The notes beneath the pieces are model-generated. The model was given only the letters and a program-made list of their open reading frames with translations. It did not search any database and was not told the origin of the DNA. Position numbers and translations under genes: made by a program. Below are positions 1 to 6,395 of a stretch of DNA of 6,395 nucleotides, in pieces; position 1 is the first letter of the stretch, and each line of letters begins with the position of its first letter. The stretch spans positions 1-6,395 of the forward strand of contig JAWWBN010000222.1 in assembly GCA_033720955.1 (NCBI GenBank), in the 5' to 3' direction. The stretch is from JAWWBN01 sp033720955. GTDB taxonomy: Bacteria > Acidobacteriota > Thermoanaerobaculia > Multivoradales > JAHEKO01.

Positions 1-1359
<1,359 letters not shown>

Positions 1360-1361
1360 GG

Positions 1362-1380
1362 ACGCGGCAAGACGCCGCAT
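1362..1380. promoter_or_regulatory. candidate activator binding site A (19-bp inverted repeat)
   Basis: The sequence is ACGCGGC-AAGAC-GCCGCAT: 7-bp arms around a 5-bp spacer, with one mismatch to perfect symmetry. It begins 2 nt after the stop codon of the sigma-54 activator and abuts site B. It shares arm sequence and spacer length with sites B and C. Its centre lies about 247 bp upstream of the predicted sigma-54 start site, a possible distance for an enhancer. That the adjacent activator binds it is inferred from proximity and dyad symmetry. Confidence 0.55.
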
Positions 1381-1399
1381 ATGCGGCGATATGTCGCAT
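1381..1399. promoter_or_regulatory. candidate activator binding site B (19-bp inverted repeat)
   Basis: The sequence is ATGCGGC-GATAT-GTCGCAT, the same arm pattern and 5-bp spacer as sites A and C, with one mismatch between arms. It directly abuts site A, so centres are 19 bp apart, close to two helical turns. The right arm of A and left arm of B also form a perfect 16-bp palindrome (1373-1388). Tandem dimer sites of this kind are common for enhancer-binding proteins that assemble hexamers. Its centre is about 228 bp upstream of the predicted start site. Confidence 0.6.
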
Positions 1400-1440
1400 A
1401 ATGGAGTAGAACTCCCTGTTCCTAGGTGCTTTTCGATCCT

Positions 1441-1464
1441 TCCCGGGCGGTTGTCCGGCCGGGA
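1441..1464. terminator. GC-rich hairpin, possible terminator of the activator gene
   Basis: A 6-bp stem (TCCCGG at 1441-1446 with CCGGGA at 1459-1464) continues, after one G-G mismatch, into a 3-bp stem (CGG/CCG) closed by a TTGT loop. It lies about 80 nt after the stop of the sigma-54 activator gene and between candidate operators B and C. No T-run follows on either strand, so it is not a classic intrinsic terminator. It could still attenuate readthrough or stabilise an mRNA end. Confidence 0.35.
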
Positions 1465-1476
1465 TGGGGCGAGCAT

Positions 1477-1495
1477 GTGCGGCACACTGCCGCAT
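1477..1495. promoter_or_regulatory. candidate activator binding site C (19-bp inverted repeat)
   Basis: The sequence is GTGCGGC-ACACT-GCCGCAT. The core TGCGGCA-CAC-TGCCGCA is a perfect dyad. It is the third copy of the motif found at sites A and B, 96 bp downstream of B (about nine helical turns). Its centre is about 132 bp upstream of the predicted sigma-54 start site, within the usual 80-200 bp range for enhancer sites. With a GG-to-GC spacing of 9 rather than 10, this stretch is not itself a sigma-54 promoter. Confidence 0.6.
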
Positions 1496-1591
1496 AAATG
1501 ATCTCCCGCCTCCTGACCTCGCCACCGGGGATCGCCGCTAACTGTCTGCAATGAAACGGCTTGGGCTCTCCCGGGCGAGCCGGCTGCCGGG

Positions 1592-1607
1592 TTGGCAGCG
1601 GCCTTGC
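1592..1607 (+). promoter_or_regulatory. sigma-54 (RpoN) -24/-12 promoter
   Basis: The sequence TTGGCAGCGGCCTTGC matches the RpoN consensus TGGCAC-N5-TTGC, with one change (G for C) in the -24 hexamer. The invariant GG (1594-1595) and GC (1606-1607) are separated by exactly 10 nt, and the following base is T as preferred. The predicted start site is near 1618, about 10 nt before a strong ribosome binding site and 22 nt before the ATG at 1641. The upstream neighbour encodes a sigma-54 activator, and three inverted repeats lie at about -132, -228 and -247. Together these make the call strong for a motif-only prediction. Confidence 0.8.
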
Positions 1608-1627
1608 TCCCTCCCGCAGACGTTCCC

Positions 1628-1635
1628 GAGGAGGG
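1628..1635 (+). promoter_or_regulatory. strong Shine-Dalgarno of the 52-aa small gene
   Basis: GAGGAGGG ends 5 nt before the ATG at 1641. It decides the start. An in-frame ATG at 1551 would give 82 residues, but it has no ribosome binding site and lies upstream of the sigma-54 promoter, so it would not be on that transcript. Confidence 0.75.
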
Positions 1636-1640
1636 TTTCC

Positions 1641-1799
1641 ATGTTGCAGGCGATCCGCAGAGCTATCGTCATCCTGCCGTCCGCGTCGATCGAGGCGGCG
1701 GCCACGGTCGCCACCGTGGCCTCCTTCCTCTGGCTCCTCGCCAACGGCCACCTCCAGCCGATCCTGGTCTACCTGCTCGAGCTCTATCTGAGCTTCTGA
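1641..1799 (+). CDS. small hydrophobic (probably membrane) protein, 52 aa, unrecognised family
   Basis: I do not recognise this family. The start is fixed by a strong GAGGAGGG ribosome binding site and by the sigma-54 promoter just upstream, making it the first gene of the predicted transcript. The N-terminus is basic (MLQAIRRAIVILP). Next come a hydrophobic stretch at about 19-34 (AAATVATVASFLWLLA), a short polar turn NGH (35-37), and a second hydrophobic, amphipathic stretch at about 38-52 ending in LELYLSF. This suggests one membrane helix or a small helical hairpin, with the basic end in the cytoplasm by the positive-inside rule. It has no cysteine, catalytic motif or lipobox. It is followed by 42 nt and then the anti-sigma-like gene. 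Possible roles are a membrane anchor or sensor for the downstream switch, or a small stress protein. A toxin-like peptide is possible but there is no antitoxin evidence. Coding status is likely but unproven. Confidence 0.65.
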   Translation: MLQAIRRAIVILPSASIEAAATVATVASFLWLLANGHLQPILVYLLELYLSF

Positions 1800-1841
1800 C
1801 TTTCTTTACTCGCCGGACCCGGCTAGAGTTCGGACCGATCT

Positions 1842-2276
1842 ATGGCGAATAGCGCCATCTTGCGGGAGGTGACCCTGACCCTCCCGATGCTCCCCGACAT
1901 GGAGATTGCGGCGAGCAAGACGGCCACCGCCATGGCGGAGTACATGCAGATGAGCTCCGATAAGATCGACGAGGTCCGCATGGCGGTGGTGGAGGCCTGT
2001 ATCAACTCCTTCGAGCACAGCGACGCCACCGACCGCAAGGTCTATCTGACTTTCGCGGTGCTGGGGGACGACGAGCCGGAGAAGCTGCAGATCTCCATCC
2101 GCGACACCGGCCACGGCTTCGAGCCCACCGAGGTGGAAGAGCCGCGGATCGAGGAGAAGCTCAGGTCCGAGCGGAAACGGGGCTGGGGCCTGAAGATCAT
2201 CCAGGGCTTGATGGACGAGGTGGAGATCCATTCCGGCAGGGACGGGACCCGCGTCGTCATGAGCAAACTACGCTAG
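1842..2276 (+). CDS. RsbW/SpoIIAB-like anti-sigma factor / serine protein kinase (GHKL ATPase)
   Basis: This 144-residue protein is one GHKL-type ATP-binding domain, the usual size of RsbW and SpoIIAB. In that family it phosphorylates a STAS antagonist on serine and, when free, sequesters a target, often a sigma factor. The N-box EACINSFEHS contains the kinase-type Glu51 and Mg-binding Asn55. The G1 box is DTGHG (88-92) and the G2 box is RGWGL (113-117), followed by KIIQGLMDEVEI, typical of RsbW-like proteins. The ATP site therefore looks intact. The ribosome binding site before the ATG is weak. The gene lies 42 nt after the small membrane-protein gene and 14 nt before the STAS gene, in the same predicted sigma-54 transcript. 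The target is not in the window, so sigma-factor binding is family knowledge only; the partner could be another kind of protein. Confidence 0.92.
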   Translation: MANSAILREVTLTLPMLPDMEIAASKTATAMAEYMQMSSDKIDEVRMAVVEACINSFEHSDATDRKVYLTFAVLGDDEPEKLQISIRDTGHGFEPTEVEEPRIEEKLRSERKRGWGLKIIQGLMDEVEIHSGRDGTRVVMSKLR

Positions 2277-2290
2277 GGCGGAGAGGGACG

Positions 2291-2641
2291 ATGACCTTGA
2301 AAGTGACCGTGGACCGAAAGCCGGAGGGCGTGGCGGTCATCTATACCGAGGGGTACATCAACAACCAGGGCGGCGAGGAGATCGCCCGGGTGGCCTTCGA
2401 CCTGATCGGCGACGGTCACAAGGTCCTCCTGCTGAACCTCGAGGGCACCAAGATCGTCAACTCGATCGGCATCTCGATCCTCATCGAGATCATCGAGAAG
2501 ATGCTCGAGATCGAGGGCAAGCTGGCCTTCTGCAACCTCACCCCCACCATCGAGAAGACCTTCCACATCATGGGGCTCACCCAGTATGCCGCGATCCATG
2601 CGGACGAGGTGTCGGCGGTGGCGGAGATGGCCGGCAGGTGA
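2291..2641 (+). CDS. RsbV/SpoIIAA-like STAS anti-anti-sigma factor
   Basis: This 116-residue protein is a single STAS domain. In partner switching the unphosphorylated form binds the RsbW-like kinase and releases its target; phosphorylation by the kinase switches it off. After the beta strand KVLLLNLEG (44-52) comes the switch loop TKIVNSIGIS, in which Ser58 occupies the position of the phosphorylated serine in SpoIIAA and RsbV. The usual DSSG is here NSIG. The C-terminal half (GKLAFCNLTPTIEKTFHIMGL) is typical of the family. A GGAGAGGG ribosome binding site (2280-2287) precedes the ATG. Its stop overlaps the phosphatase start by 4 nt (GTGA), which implies translational coupling. It forms the middle of a kinase-antagonist-phosphatase set. 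Confidence 0.93.
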   Translation: MTLKVTVDRKPEGVAVIYTEGYINNQGGEEIARVAFDLIGDGHKVLLLNLEGTKIVNSIGISILIEIIEKMLEIEGKLAFCNLTPTIEKTFHIMGLTQYAAIHADEVSAVAEMAGR

Positions 2642-4218
2642 CGGGCACGGCGGCCGCCTCCACGGCAGCCCTCGCCGGCTACCTGGAGCTGGCCGCCGGG
2701 GGCGAGGCCGACCGGAAGCTGGCGCAGAGCCTGCTGGATGGCCTGGGGCGGCAGACCGGCGCTCGCGCGGCGGCGGCCTACCTGAAAGAGGACGGCACCC
2801 TGGTGCGCGAGCTCTCGACCGGCGCCGGCTCCTTCCCGTACCGCATCGCCGAGGACGAGGCGTCGCGGTTCGAGCGCCGCCCGATGGCGGGCGGCGAGCT
2901 GCTGCTCGACGGGGGGACGATCCAGGAGGAGCGGGACACGCCGGTTCTCCTCGCGCTGGCGGCCGCCGTCCGCGCCCTGGTGCTCGAGAAGAAGCTCAAG
3001 CGGCAGCGCTTCGAGGTCAACTACCGCGGCGTCGAGCTCGAGGCCCTCTACGACGTCGGTCTGGCCATCGCCTCGACGCTGAACCTCGAGCAGCTCTCCG
3101 AGGAGATCCTCCTGCGCGCCGTCTCCCTCCTCGACGCCCGCCGGGGGGCCCTCTACGCCGCCGACCGCGACGGCGGCTACCGGCTCAGCCGCATCCTGGG
3201 CGGCGAGGCCCGGCAGCGGCTGGCGCCCGACGATCCCCAGGTCGCGGCCCTCCTCCAGGGCCGGACGCCGCCCGCGCCGCAGGACCTGATGCCCGGCGCC
3301 GAGCACCTGCTGGCAGTCGCCATCGAGGTGGACGGCGACCCCCGCGGCCTGCTGGTGGTGGGCGACAAGGAGAGCCGGCGTGGCGTCGGCCCGTTCGGCG
3401 CCAGCGACCGGCGCACCCTGAGCCTCTTCGCCAACCAGGCGGCCATCGCCCTGGAGAACGCGAACCTGCACCGGCAGGCGCTCGAGAAGGAGCGTCTGCT
3501 GCGAGAGATCGAGCTCGCCGCCGAGATCCAGCGCCGGCTGCTGCCCGCCCGCCTGCCCCGGGTCGAGGGCGTCGAGCTCTCCGGCTGGAACCGCTCCGCC
3601 CGCCACGTGGGCGGCGACTACTACGACGTCCTCGAGCTGCCGGGCGGCCGGCTCGCCCCCCTGGTGGCCGACGTGTCCGGCAAGGGGATGCCGGCGGCGC
3701 TGATGGTCTCGACCCTCTACTCGGCCCTCCACCTGCTCCTCGACGGCCGCGAGCCCGGGCCCGACCTGGTGGAGCGGCTCAACGGGCACATCTTCCAGTC
3801 CAGCGCGCCCAACAAGTTCATCACTCTCCTCGTGACCGACGTCCACCCGGTCAGCGGCGAGGTGCGGTACGTGAACGCGGGGCACAACCCGGGCATCGTG
3901 CTGCGCGCCGGTGGGGAGGTGGAAGAGCTGCCGCCGGGCGGGATGCCGCTGGGGTTCTTCCGCGACGGCCGCTACACGGGCGGCGAGCTCGCCCTGGCGC
4001 CGGGCGATCTGCTCTGCCTCTTCAGCGACGGCATCACCGAGGCGGCCGCCGCCGACGACGAGGAGTTCGGCGCCGGTCGCCTGGTGGACCTGCTGCGGCG
4101 CTCCGCCGAGCTTCCCCTTCCGGAGATCATCGAGATCGTGGACGGCGAGGTGACCCGCTTCGCCGACGGGGCGCCGCAGGCCGACGACCAGACGCTGGTT
4201 CTGGTGCGCAAGCGCTGA
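2638..4218 (+). CDS. GAF-domain SpoIIE/RsbU-type PP2C serine phosphatase
   Basis: This 526-residue protein probably dephosphorylates the neighbouring STAS protein, resetting the switch when its sensor domain is stimulated. Residues 1-115 are weakly GAF-like (LLDGLGRQTGARAAAAYLK). A clear GAF domain spans about 133-278 and ends with GDKESRRG...F...DRRTL. A signalling helix (about 273-303, ending ELAAEIQRRLLP) leads into the SpoIIE domain. Metal-binding and core motifs are present: GGDYYDV (325-331), VADVSGKGMPAA (343 on), NAGHNP (413-418), SDGITEA (463 on) and DDQT (516-519). It therefore looks catalytically active. No membrane segment is evident, so it is probably cytoplasmic. The GTG start at 2638 overlaps the STAS stop by 4 nt; GGAG about 12 nt upstream may assist. 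It is the last gene of the unit and converges with the PmbA-like gene, with 9 nt between stops. Confidence 0.94.
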   Translation: MTGTAAASTAALAGYLELAAGGEADRKLAQSLLDGLGRQTGARAAAAYLKEDGTLVRELSTGAGSFPYRIAEDEASRFERRPMAGGELLLDGGTIQEERDTPVLLALAAAVRALVLEKKLKRQRFEVNYRGVELEALYDVGLAIASTLNLEQLSEEILLRAVSLLDARRGALYAADRDGGYRLSRILGGEARQRLAPDDPQVAALLQGRTPPAPQDLMPGAEHLLAVAIEVDGDPRGLLVVGDKESRRGVGPFGASDRRTLSLFANQAAIALENANLHRQALEKERLLREIELAAEIQRRLLPARLPRVEGVELSGWNRSARHVGGDYYDVLELPGGRLAPLVADVSGKGMPAALMVSTLYSALHLLLDGREPGPDLVERLNGHIFQSSAPNKFITLLVTDVHPVSGEVRYVNAGHNPGIVLRAGGEVEELPPGGMPLGFFRDGRYTGGELALAPGDLLCLFSDGITEAAAADDEEFGAGRLVDLLRRSAELPLPEIIEIVDGEVTRFADGAPQADDQTLVLVRKR

Positions 4219-4232
4219 CCCGCCGGGTCAGC
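4214..4232. terminator. shared bidirectional hairpin between convergent genes
   Basis: GCTGACCC-gcc-GGGTCAGC is a perfect 8-bp stem with a 3-nt loop. The TGA stop of the phosphatase gene (4216-4218) lies in the left arm. The TGA stop of the minus-strand PmbA-like gene (4230-4228) lies in the right arm. No T-run follows on either strand, so it is not a textbook intrinsic terminator. Its position at the only gap between converging genes suggests it ends or protects both transcripts. Confidence 0.55.
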
Positions 4233-5562
4233 CGCGGCGCGGCGACAACCCCTCCGCCGGTCCCAGCGCCAGGGCCGGCGCCGAGGTGCCGCCGAGGAAC
4301 CCGTCGCGGCTGAGGGCCGTGGTGAGGTCGCGGCCGAGGCCCCGCAGTTCTCCCAGGGCCCGGAGCAGGCTGTCCTCCCAGGTCAGGTCGCGCAGCCGGC
4401 CGGCGAGGGCGCCGCCGCGGATCCGCCGCACCCCAGCGGCGCGGGCCCGGAAGCGCAGCCGGCGCGGCTCCAGGGTCTCGATCCGGTCCAGGGCGCCGAT
4501 CCAGAGGCCCCCCTCCGCCTCGCGCAGCAGCTCCTCCTCGGTCGCCTCGCCGGCGGCCAGGAAGAGGTTCAGCGGCTGGGAGTCGTTGCCGCCGATGGCG
4601 TGCGCGGTCGCCGGCAGCCCGAGCACCGCGGCCTGACGCTGGTCGAGGGTCGGAGTCTTGGGGGCCCCCTTCACGATGAGACCGACCCGCCGCTTCGGCG
4701 ACCCCTCGAGGTCGAAGGGGAAGGGGATTCCGGCGGGGTCGGTGGCGTCGTCCGCCAGCTCGAGCGTACGGTCGAAGACCTGCACCCCCAGGTGCTCGCG
4801 GAGCAGCGATGTGCCGTCGTGATAGGCCTTGGCCGAGAAGGCCTCGCGCGCCAAGAAGTCCACCAGCTCGATCACCGCCTCGGGAGCCAGCACCAGAGGC
4901 ACGGCGGCACCGATCTCCGCCTCGTCGCCGCTCTCCCCGCGGCGGCGCCGCGCCCTCTCGACCAGGGCCTCGGGGTGGATGTCGGCCAGCCTGCGCCCCG
5001 CCGCGACCGCCCGGCCCTCCTGCCCGGGCCGGCCGCTGCGCACTCCGAGCTGCACCGCCGTGACGCTGACCGCGCGCCGCACGCCGCGGCTGCTCACCAC
5101 CGCCACCGAGGCGTCGGCCCACTCCAGCCGGGCGCGCTCGTCGGCGGCCAGCAGGCCGGCGATCCGCCCCTTCGCGTGACGGCTGGCCAGCCGCGCCAGC
5201 TCCGGGTCCCTCAGCCCCTCCGCCGCCCGGTCCTCGCCCTCCTCGGGGAGGGGCAGGTGGGGAAGCCCGGCCACCGGCTCCCGCCCGCGGCTCTGGGCGA
5301 TGGCGGAGCGGATGCCGTTCTGGATCTCGCCGAGCTCCGCGGCGCCCAGACGGTGGAGCCCCACCCGGCCGCGATCGATCACCCGCACCAGGACGGTCCG
5401 GTCCACCAGCCGGCGCGGCGCCTCGAGCCGCGCCGCCTCCCCCGCCAGCCGCCCGCGCTGCACCTCCAGCCAGACCAGCTCGGTCTCGTCGGCCGGCGAG
5501 GAGTCCACCGCGTGCTCCAGGAGCCGCGAGATCGCCTCGATGGAGAGCGGTCGCTCGGGCAC
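4228..5562 (-). CDS. PmbA/TldE-like protein (TldD/PmbA peptidase family, non-catalytic type)
   Basis: This 444-residue protein has the length and C-terminal layout of PmbA/TldE. In the family, TldE pairs with the metalloprotease TldD; the heterodimer trims peptides such as microcin B17 precursor and CcdA. The conserved FDLEGSPKRR (283-292), TAHAIGGND (319-327) and LNLFLAAGEATEEELL (331-346) match the PmbA C-terminal domain. The TldD zinc motif HExxxH is absent: the corresponding region reads LAPEAVIELVDFLAREAF (225-242). This makes it TldE-like rather than the catalytic subunit. The GTG start at 5562 shares its first base with the last base of the MtaB-like TAG stop (TAGTG), so translation is probably coupled. 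The frame stays open upstream to 6264, but that part is a shadow of the MtaB-like gene. No tldD is in the window. Confidence 0.85.
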   Translation of the reverse strand: MPERPLSIEAISRLLEHAVDSSPADETELVWLEVQRGRLAGEAARLEAPRRLVDRTVLVRVIDRGRVGLHRLGAAELGEIQNGIRSAIAQSRGREPVAGLPHLPLPEEGEDRAAEGLRDPELARLASRHAKGRIAGLLAADERARLEWADASVAVVSSRGVRRAVSVTAVQLGVRSGRPGQEGRAVAAGRRLADIHPEALVERARRRRGESGDEAEIGAAVPLVLAPEAVIELVDFLAREAFSAKAYHDGTSLLREHLGVQVFDRTLELADDATDPAGIPFPFDLEGSPKRRVGLIVKGAPKTPTLDQRQAAVLGLPATAHAIGGNDSQPLNLFLAAGEATEEELLREAEGGLWIGALDRIETLEPRRLRFRARAAGVRRIRGGALAGRLRDLTWEDSLLRALGELRGLGRDLTTALSRDGFLGGTSAPALALGPAEGLSPRRG

Positions 5563-6395
5563 TAGGCCACCGCCACCGAACCGGCGATCTCCGCCACGAG
5601 ACCGCCCGGCTCGAGCGCGGTCAGCCGCGCCGGGGTCAGTCGCCGCTCGAGGTCGCCGGTCGCGGAGGTCGCCACCGGCAGGTAGTTGTCGGAGGTGCCC
5701 TGCCAGCGTCCCTCCGAGCGGCGCTCCCACAGCACGGTCGTCGTCGTCCCCAGGCTGGCGCGCCGGAAGGCCTCCTCGGCGTGCCGCGCCGCCTCGAGGG
5801 CGGCCGCCATCCGCCGCTTCTTGACCGCGGCGTCCACCTGCCCCGGCAGCGTCGCGGCGGCGGTTCCCTCGCGCGGCGAGTAGGGGAAGGCGTGGATCTT
5901 GGCGAAGCGGAGGGCGCGGGTCACGGCGAGACTCTCCTCGAGCTCGGCCTCGTCCTCGCCGGGGAAGCCGACGATCAGGTCGGTGGTCAGCGCGACGCCA
6001 GGCACTCTGCGCCGGATCTCCGCCGCGAGCCCGGCGAAGGCGGCGGCGGTGTAGGGTCGGCGCATCCGCCGCAGGGTGGCGTCGCAGCCGCTCTGCAGGG
6101 AGAGGTGGAAGTGGCGGCAGAGACGGTCGCCGCCGGGGCCGTCGAAGAGGTCGAGGAGACGGTGGTCGAACTGCCAGGGAGCGATGGAGCTGAGCCGCAG
6201 CCGGCCCACCGGCGTCTCCTCGAGCAGCCGGCGGGTGAGATCGACGAGGCCCTGTCCCGACCACTTGTAGGAGGAGATCTGGACGCCCGTCACCACCACC
6301 TCGGAGAAGCCACCCCGGCCCAGCCGGCGAACCTCGTCGACCACCTCGTCGGCGGGCCGGCTGCGCTGCGCGCCGCGGGTGACGGGGATGATGCA
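5562..6395 (-). CDS. mtaB: MtaB-type tRNA t6A37 methylthiotransferase (radical SAM), 5' partial
   Basis: This enzyme family adds a methylthio group to t6A at position 37 of tRNAs, giving ms2t6A. Only the C-terminal 277 residues are present. The first visible codon, at the right edge, is Cys in CIIPVTRG, which corresponds to the third cysteine of the radical-SAM CxxxCxxC cluster motif. The N-terminal UPF0004 domain and the first two cysteines lie outside. Visible family motifs are VVVTGVQISSYK, LRLSSIAPWQF, HFHLSLQSGCDATLRRMRR and TTDLIVGFPGEDEAELEE. The C-terminal TRAM-like region contains GTSDNYLPV, closer to MtaB (xDNYxxV) than to MiaB (TDNNR). It is the upstream member of a two-gene unit with the PmbA-like gene. 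MtaB rather than MiaB or RimO is likely but rests on motif resemblance. Confidence 0.88.
   Translation of the reverse strand, partial: CIIPVTRGAQRSRPADEVVDEVRRLGRGGFSEVVVTGVQISSYKWSGQGLVDLTRRLLEETPVGRLRLSSIAPWQFDHRLLDLFDGPGGDRLCRHFHLSLQSGCDATLRRMRRPYTAAAFAGLAAEIRRRVPGVALTTDLIVGFPGEDEAELEESLAVTRALRFAKIHAFPYSPREGTAAATLPGQVDAAVKKRRMAAALEAARHAEEAFRRASLGTTTTVLWERRSEGRWQGTSDNYLPVATSATGDLERRLTPARLTALEPGGLVAEIAGSVAVA

Noticed and set aside
1477..1495. A second -24/-12 promoter inside site C (GCGGCAC...GCCGCAT)
   Set aside because: The spacing between GG and GC is 9 rather than 10, and the -12 TTGC is not matched; the dyad symmetry explains the sequence better.
1362..1495. The repeated inverted motif as a CRISPR array or mobile-element repeats
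   Set aside because: Only three 19-bp copies exist, two abut with no spacer, and there are no cas genes, transposase or target duplications.
1580..1590. CCGGC-T-GCCGG palindrome just upstream of the -24 element as a repressor site
   Set aside because: It is a short GC palindrome present once, expected by chance in DNA of this composition.
1551..1640. Upstream ATG giving an 82-residue version of the small protein
   Set aside because: It has no ribosome binding site and lies upstream of the predicted sigma-54 start site; the ATG at 1641 has a strong Shine-Dalgarno.
1796..1829. A sigma-70 promoter (CTGACT and TAGAGT) before the anti-sigma-like gene
   Set aside because: The spacing is about 22 bp, too long, and both hexamers are weak. 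An internal promoter is not excluded but not supported.
2416..3885. 489-residue open frame on the minus strand across the STAS and phosphatase genes
   Set aside because: The translated product is low-complexity (rich in Gly, Ala, Val, Arg, Leu, His, Gln) with no family motif, and it opposes two genes with clear motifs. It is an antisense shadow caused by high third-position GC.
2586..4313. 575-residue plus-strand frame overlapping the phosphatase
   Set aside because: It is Arg/Pro/Gly/Ala-rich with no recognisable domain and fully overlaps the motif-rich phosphatase frame.
5565..6264. N-terminal extension or fusion of the PmbA-like protein into the MtaB-like region
   Set aside because: The frame is open, but its translation here is Arg/Pro/Ala-rich and overlaps the well-supported MtaB-like frame. 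The GTG at 5562 gives the expected N-terminus.

Overview
The window is a 6.4-kb piece of a very GC-rich bacterial chromosome. Genes are tightly packed, GTG starts are common, and long open antisense frames arise from the high third-position GC. A GAF-containing sigma-54 activator, an RsbW/RsbV/SpoIIE-type partner-switching module, a TldE/PmbA-like protein and an MtaB-type tRNA methylthiotransferase fit Acidobacteriota, Myxococcota or a similar lineage. The taxonomic guess is weak because there is no rRNA or lineage marker.

Layout. Positions 1-1359 (+) hold most of a sigma-54 (RpoN) enhancer-binding activator: a GAF sensor, a short coiled coil, an AAA+ domain and a Fis-type HTH. Its 5' end lies outside the window. 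Positions 1360-1640 are a dense regulatory region. It has three copies of a 19-bp inverted repeat, consensus RTGCGGC-N5-GYCGCAT (two abutting at 1362-1399, one at 1477-1495), a strong hairpin at 1441-1464, and a good -24/-12 sigma-54 promoter at 1592-1607. About 22 nt downstream of the predicted start site comes a small gene with a strong Shine-Dalgarno (1641-1799, 52 aa, hydrophobic). It is followed on the same strand by an RsbW-like serine kinase/anti-sigma protein (1842-2276), an RsbV-like STAS anti-anti-sigma protein (2291-2641) and a GAF-SpoIIE (PP2C) phosphatase (2638-4218, overlapping the STAS gene by 4 nt). A perfect 8-bp-stem hairpin at 4214-4232 sits between convergent genes and contains both stop codons. 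On the minus strand, an MtaB-like methylthiotransferase (5562-6395, cut by the right edge) runs into a PmbA/TldE-like gene (4228-5562). The stop and start of these two share one base.

How it fits together (inference). The activator probably binds the three inverted repeats just downstream of its own gene and drives the sigma-54 promoter. That promoter would transcribe a small membrane protein plus a complete kinase-antagonist-phosphatase switch. No sigma factor or other obvious target of the switch is in the window, so its output is unknown. The circuit of activator, operators, RpoN promoter, small hydrophobic protein and target-less partner switch is the most interesting content. The minus-strand pair (tRNA modification and peptide or modified-protein processing) looks like unrelated housekeeping.
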